This document shows, one piece after another, positions 62,419 to 64,000 of a stretch of DNA of 64,000 bases. The position numbers were made by a program, and so were the translations under genes. Source of the DNA: Spisula solida (taxonomy: Eukaryota; Mollusca; Bivalvia; Venerida; Mactridae). The notes under the pieces are model-generated. The model saw nothing but the letters and a program-made list of their open reading frames with translations. It searched no databases and had not been told where the DNA came from. Each line of letters starts with the position of its first letter. Within the stretch, counting starts at the first letter, position 1. The stretch is from positions 46,541,822 to 46,605,821 of the forward strand of contig OX365955.1 of the NCBI GenBank assembly GCA_947247005.1, given 5' to 3'.

Positions 62419-63692
62419 AAAATTTCAAACTTTAAATTACTTAATTGTTTTAATGTTTGTGTTGTATCTCCTTTAAGATCTTAAAAAAACTACTTGATCA
62501 ATAGCATAACTAGAGAACTCTTCTGTGATTGACTGGTTCTATGCGCTGTAAGATCCAGATATTAAACCCCATGTATTGAAAATAAACGAAAAGATAGCAG
62601 TTATGATACCAAAGATGAAAAACTGATACAATTTTTACATTTTTCGTATTTTCGATATAAATCTGACTGAAGTTTGTCAGAATGCATGTTTATCGGATAT
62701 CTTCTGAAAATCAAATCTTGCAGTTATTTTCAAAGTTTATTTTTGCCATTAAATTATCAAGCTAAGTTGTGGAAGATGTTTAAAGAAAACAGGTGCTCTT
62801 GCCTTAAGGTCGTTACATGAAAGGTCATGGCAAATAAGTATATTGAGTTATCTTTAAAAGTATTCCATGAACCCTTACCCAATGGATAAGATTTGAACAC
62901 ACGACCTCAGCAACAAAGCAGGGGCCTTGCATTGAAGTAACCACATCCATTTCAACTCAGAACTACTGAGAATACTGATAGTAAAATATGTAATAGGTTT
63001 GAAATTCAAAACTCCAATCAAAGTTATAGGTTTGAAATTCAAATATCCAATCAGTCGATTTTATTTATATTACCTGTGATGGTGTCTGGCAGCCCTATGA
63101 TCATGCATCTTTCTGTGTATCTGTCTGTCCGTCTGCCAAAATACTCTGGAATGATCAGTTTGACTCTAATGGATGCCATAGAAATTTTATCAAACAAAAC
63201 TAATGTAAAATACTTATTATTATGCTATATTTGTTTCATTACCTAATAGCTATCCAAATGTTTTTGAGAAACATTTAATTTGCAGTTAATTACATGGATT
63301 GAAAGAGGGGGCTATATAATCTGCATCTGTTTGAGTGGAGATAGGTGAGTCTAGCTAATTTGCTATAAGTATTAGGCTATTTAGATCTCTTCTCTGATTG
63401 GTATTGATAGTATGAAGGAACTGTTTTTGAAATAGATCTGTAACTTGAAAGGCAATCAATAAACACTTAATTGGTTCTACACCCTCTAACTGTCATCGAT
63501 ACCAAACAAAACTTGGCACACCATATATTATATGTTCTGCTTTCTGTGAAAACTGTGACTAGCATGTTTCATCCATTACTCCATAGATGTGTTTTATAAC
63601 CTATTTATACCTACAATTACTTACTAACACCTACTACTCCACCTGCGGCATTATAAGACGTGGGTTCTCCTGACATCCCGGTCCTATACAAG
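62419..63692. other. Intergenic DNA
   Basis: No gene is recognised. AGGTTTGAAATTCAAA occurs twice near 62995 and 63030 as a short local duplication. Confidence 0.35.
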
Positions 63693-63849
63693 CCAGTCTG
63701 TGAATTTAGGATCTGAAACTACTTGCCCGAATCGGCAAAACTGAATAGTTTTCCTATATACTCTATGCATAATTACTGCAGACATTACTTGCCTTAATCA
63801 ACAATAACTTGTCCCAGACAACCGGACAAAGGCTAATTTCGCAGACTGG
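63693..63849. mobile_element. MITE, CCAGTCTG family (copy 2)
   Basis: CCAGTCTGTGAATTTAGGAT at the left and GCTAATTTCGCAGACTGG at the right form imperfect TIRs. The interior has TTGCCCGAATCGGCAAAACT. Confidence 0.8.
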
Positions 63850-64000
63850 TCCAGGAGTGGCCTGTCCTTTTGGCATCTGCATCCAGAAAGGTTTTTGACA
63901 AAAAATGAATGTCTCATAGAAAGGGCAATAACTCAGGGCAAAAATTATCCTAAAAGGACCTACAATACCTGACAATTTGCTCAGCTGAGGCATGGTGCCA

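Noticed and set aside
63763..63993. 76-codon minus-strand frame at the window end
   Set aside because: Half of it is the CCAGTCTG MITE and it has no recognisable domain.

Overview
The window looks like nuclear DNA of a marine bivalve mollusc. It is AT-rich and full of repeats, its coding exons are short and split by introns, and the two clear host genes belong to families expanded in molluscs: an aplysianin/achacin-type L-amino-acid oxidase and a secreted C1q-domain protein. Several repeats with CGTCCG arrays, and phrases such as TTATCTCCCT, also look molluscan to me. The species cannot be fixed from the sequence alone.

Layout. 600-2370: degraded non-LTR retrotransposon (LINE) sequence on the minus strand. 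2679-9149: seven exons forming the 3' two-thirds of an L-amino-acid oxidase gene; every splice phase closes. Its introns and 3' flank carry several MITEs. 10.6-11.9 kb: a foldback element filled with a 22-bp minisatellite. 11.95-13.7 kb: a second LINE fragment of the same family. 14.5-18.9 kb: a C1q-domain gene with signal peptide, coiled coil and C1q exon; the second exon/intron boundary is odd. 20.8-24.3 kb: a 373-bp MITE split by a 3156-bp DNA transposon (T1) that carries at least eight copies of a 14-bp motif. 26-29 kb: a minisatellite and SINEs. 29.3-32.9 kb: a second large TIR element (T2), 3579 bp, with mirrored arrays of GAGGCCC. 35.8-36.3 kb: a hairpin-forming minisatellite. 36.4-39.9 kb: a hairpin-headed repeat split by a 3.1-kb LTR retrotransposon that encodes only a zinc-knuckle Gag-like protein and has equal-length LTRs that look identical.

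From 40 kb to the end I recognise no convincing gene. This part holds four minisatellites, hairpin-headed repeats of three unrelated families with a shared architecture, a pogo-like TIR element, SINEs, a candidate hammerhead ribozyme motif near 54.3 kb and long unannotated AT-rich tracts.

The main interest is in mobile DNA: two large TIR elements with arrays of short motifs that may bind transposase, a Gag-only LTR element, and nested insertions whose target sites can be read directly. Both host genes are plausible innate-defence genes (hydrogen-peroxide-producing oxidase, C1q lectin-like recognition), but nothing shows that they act together.
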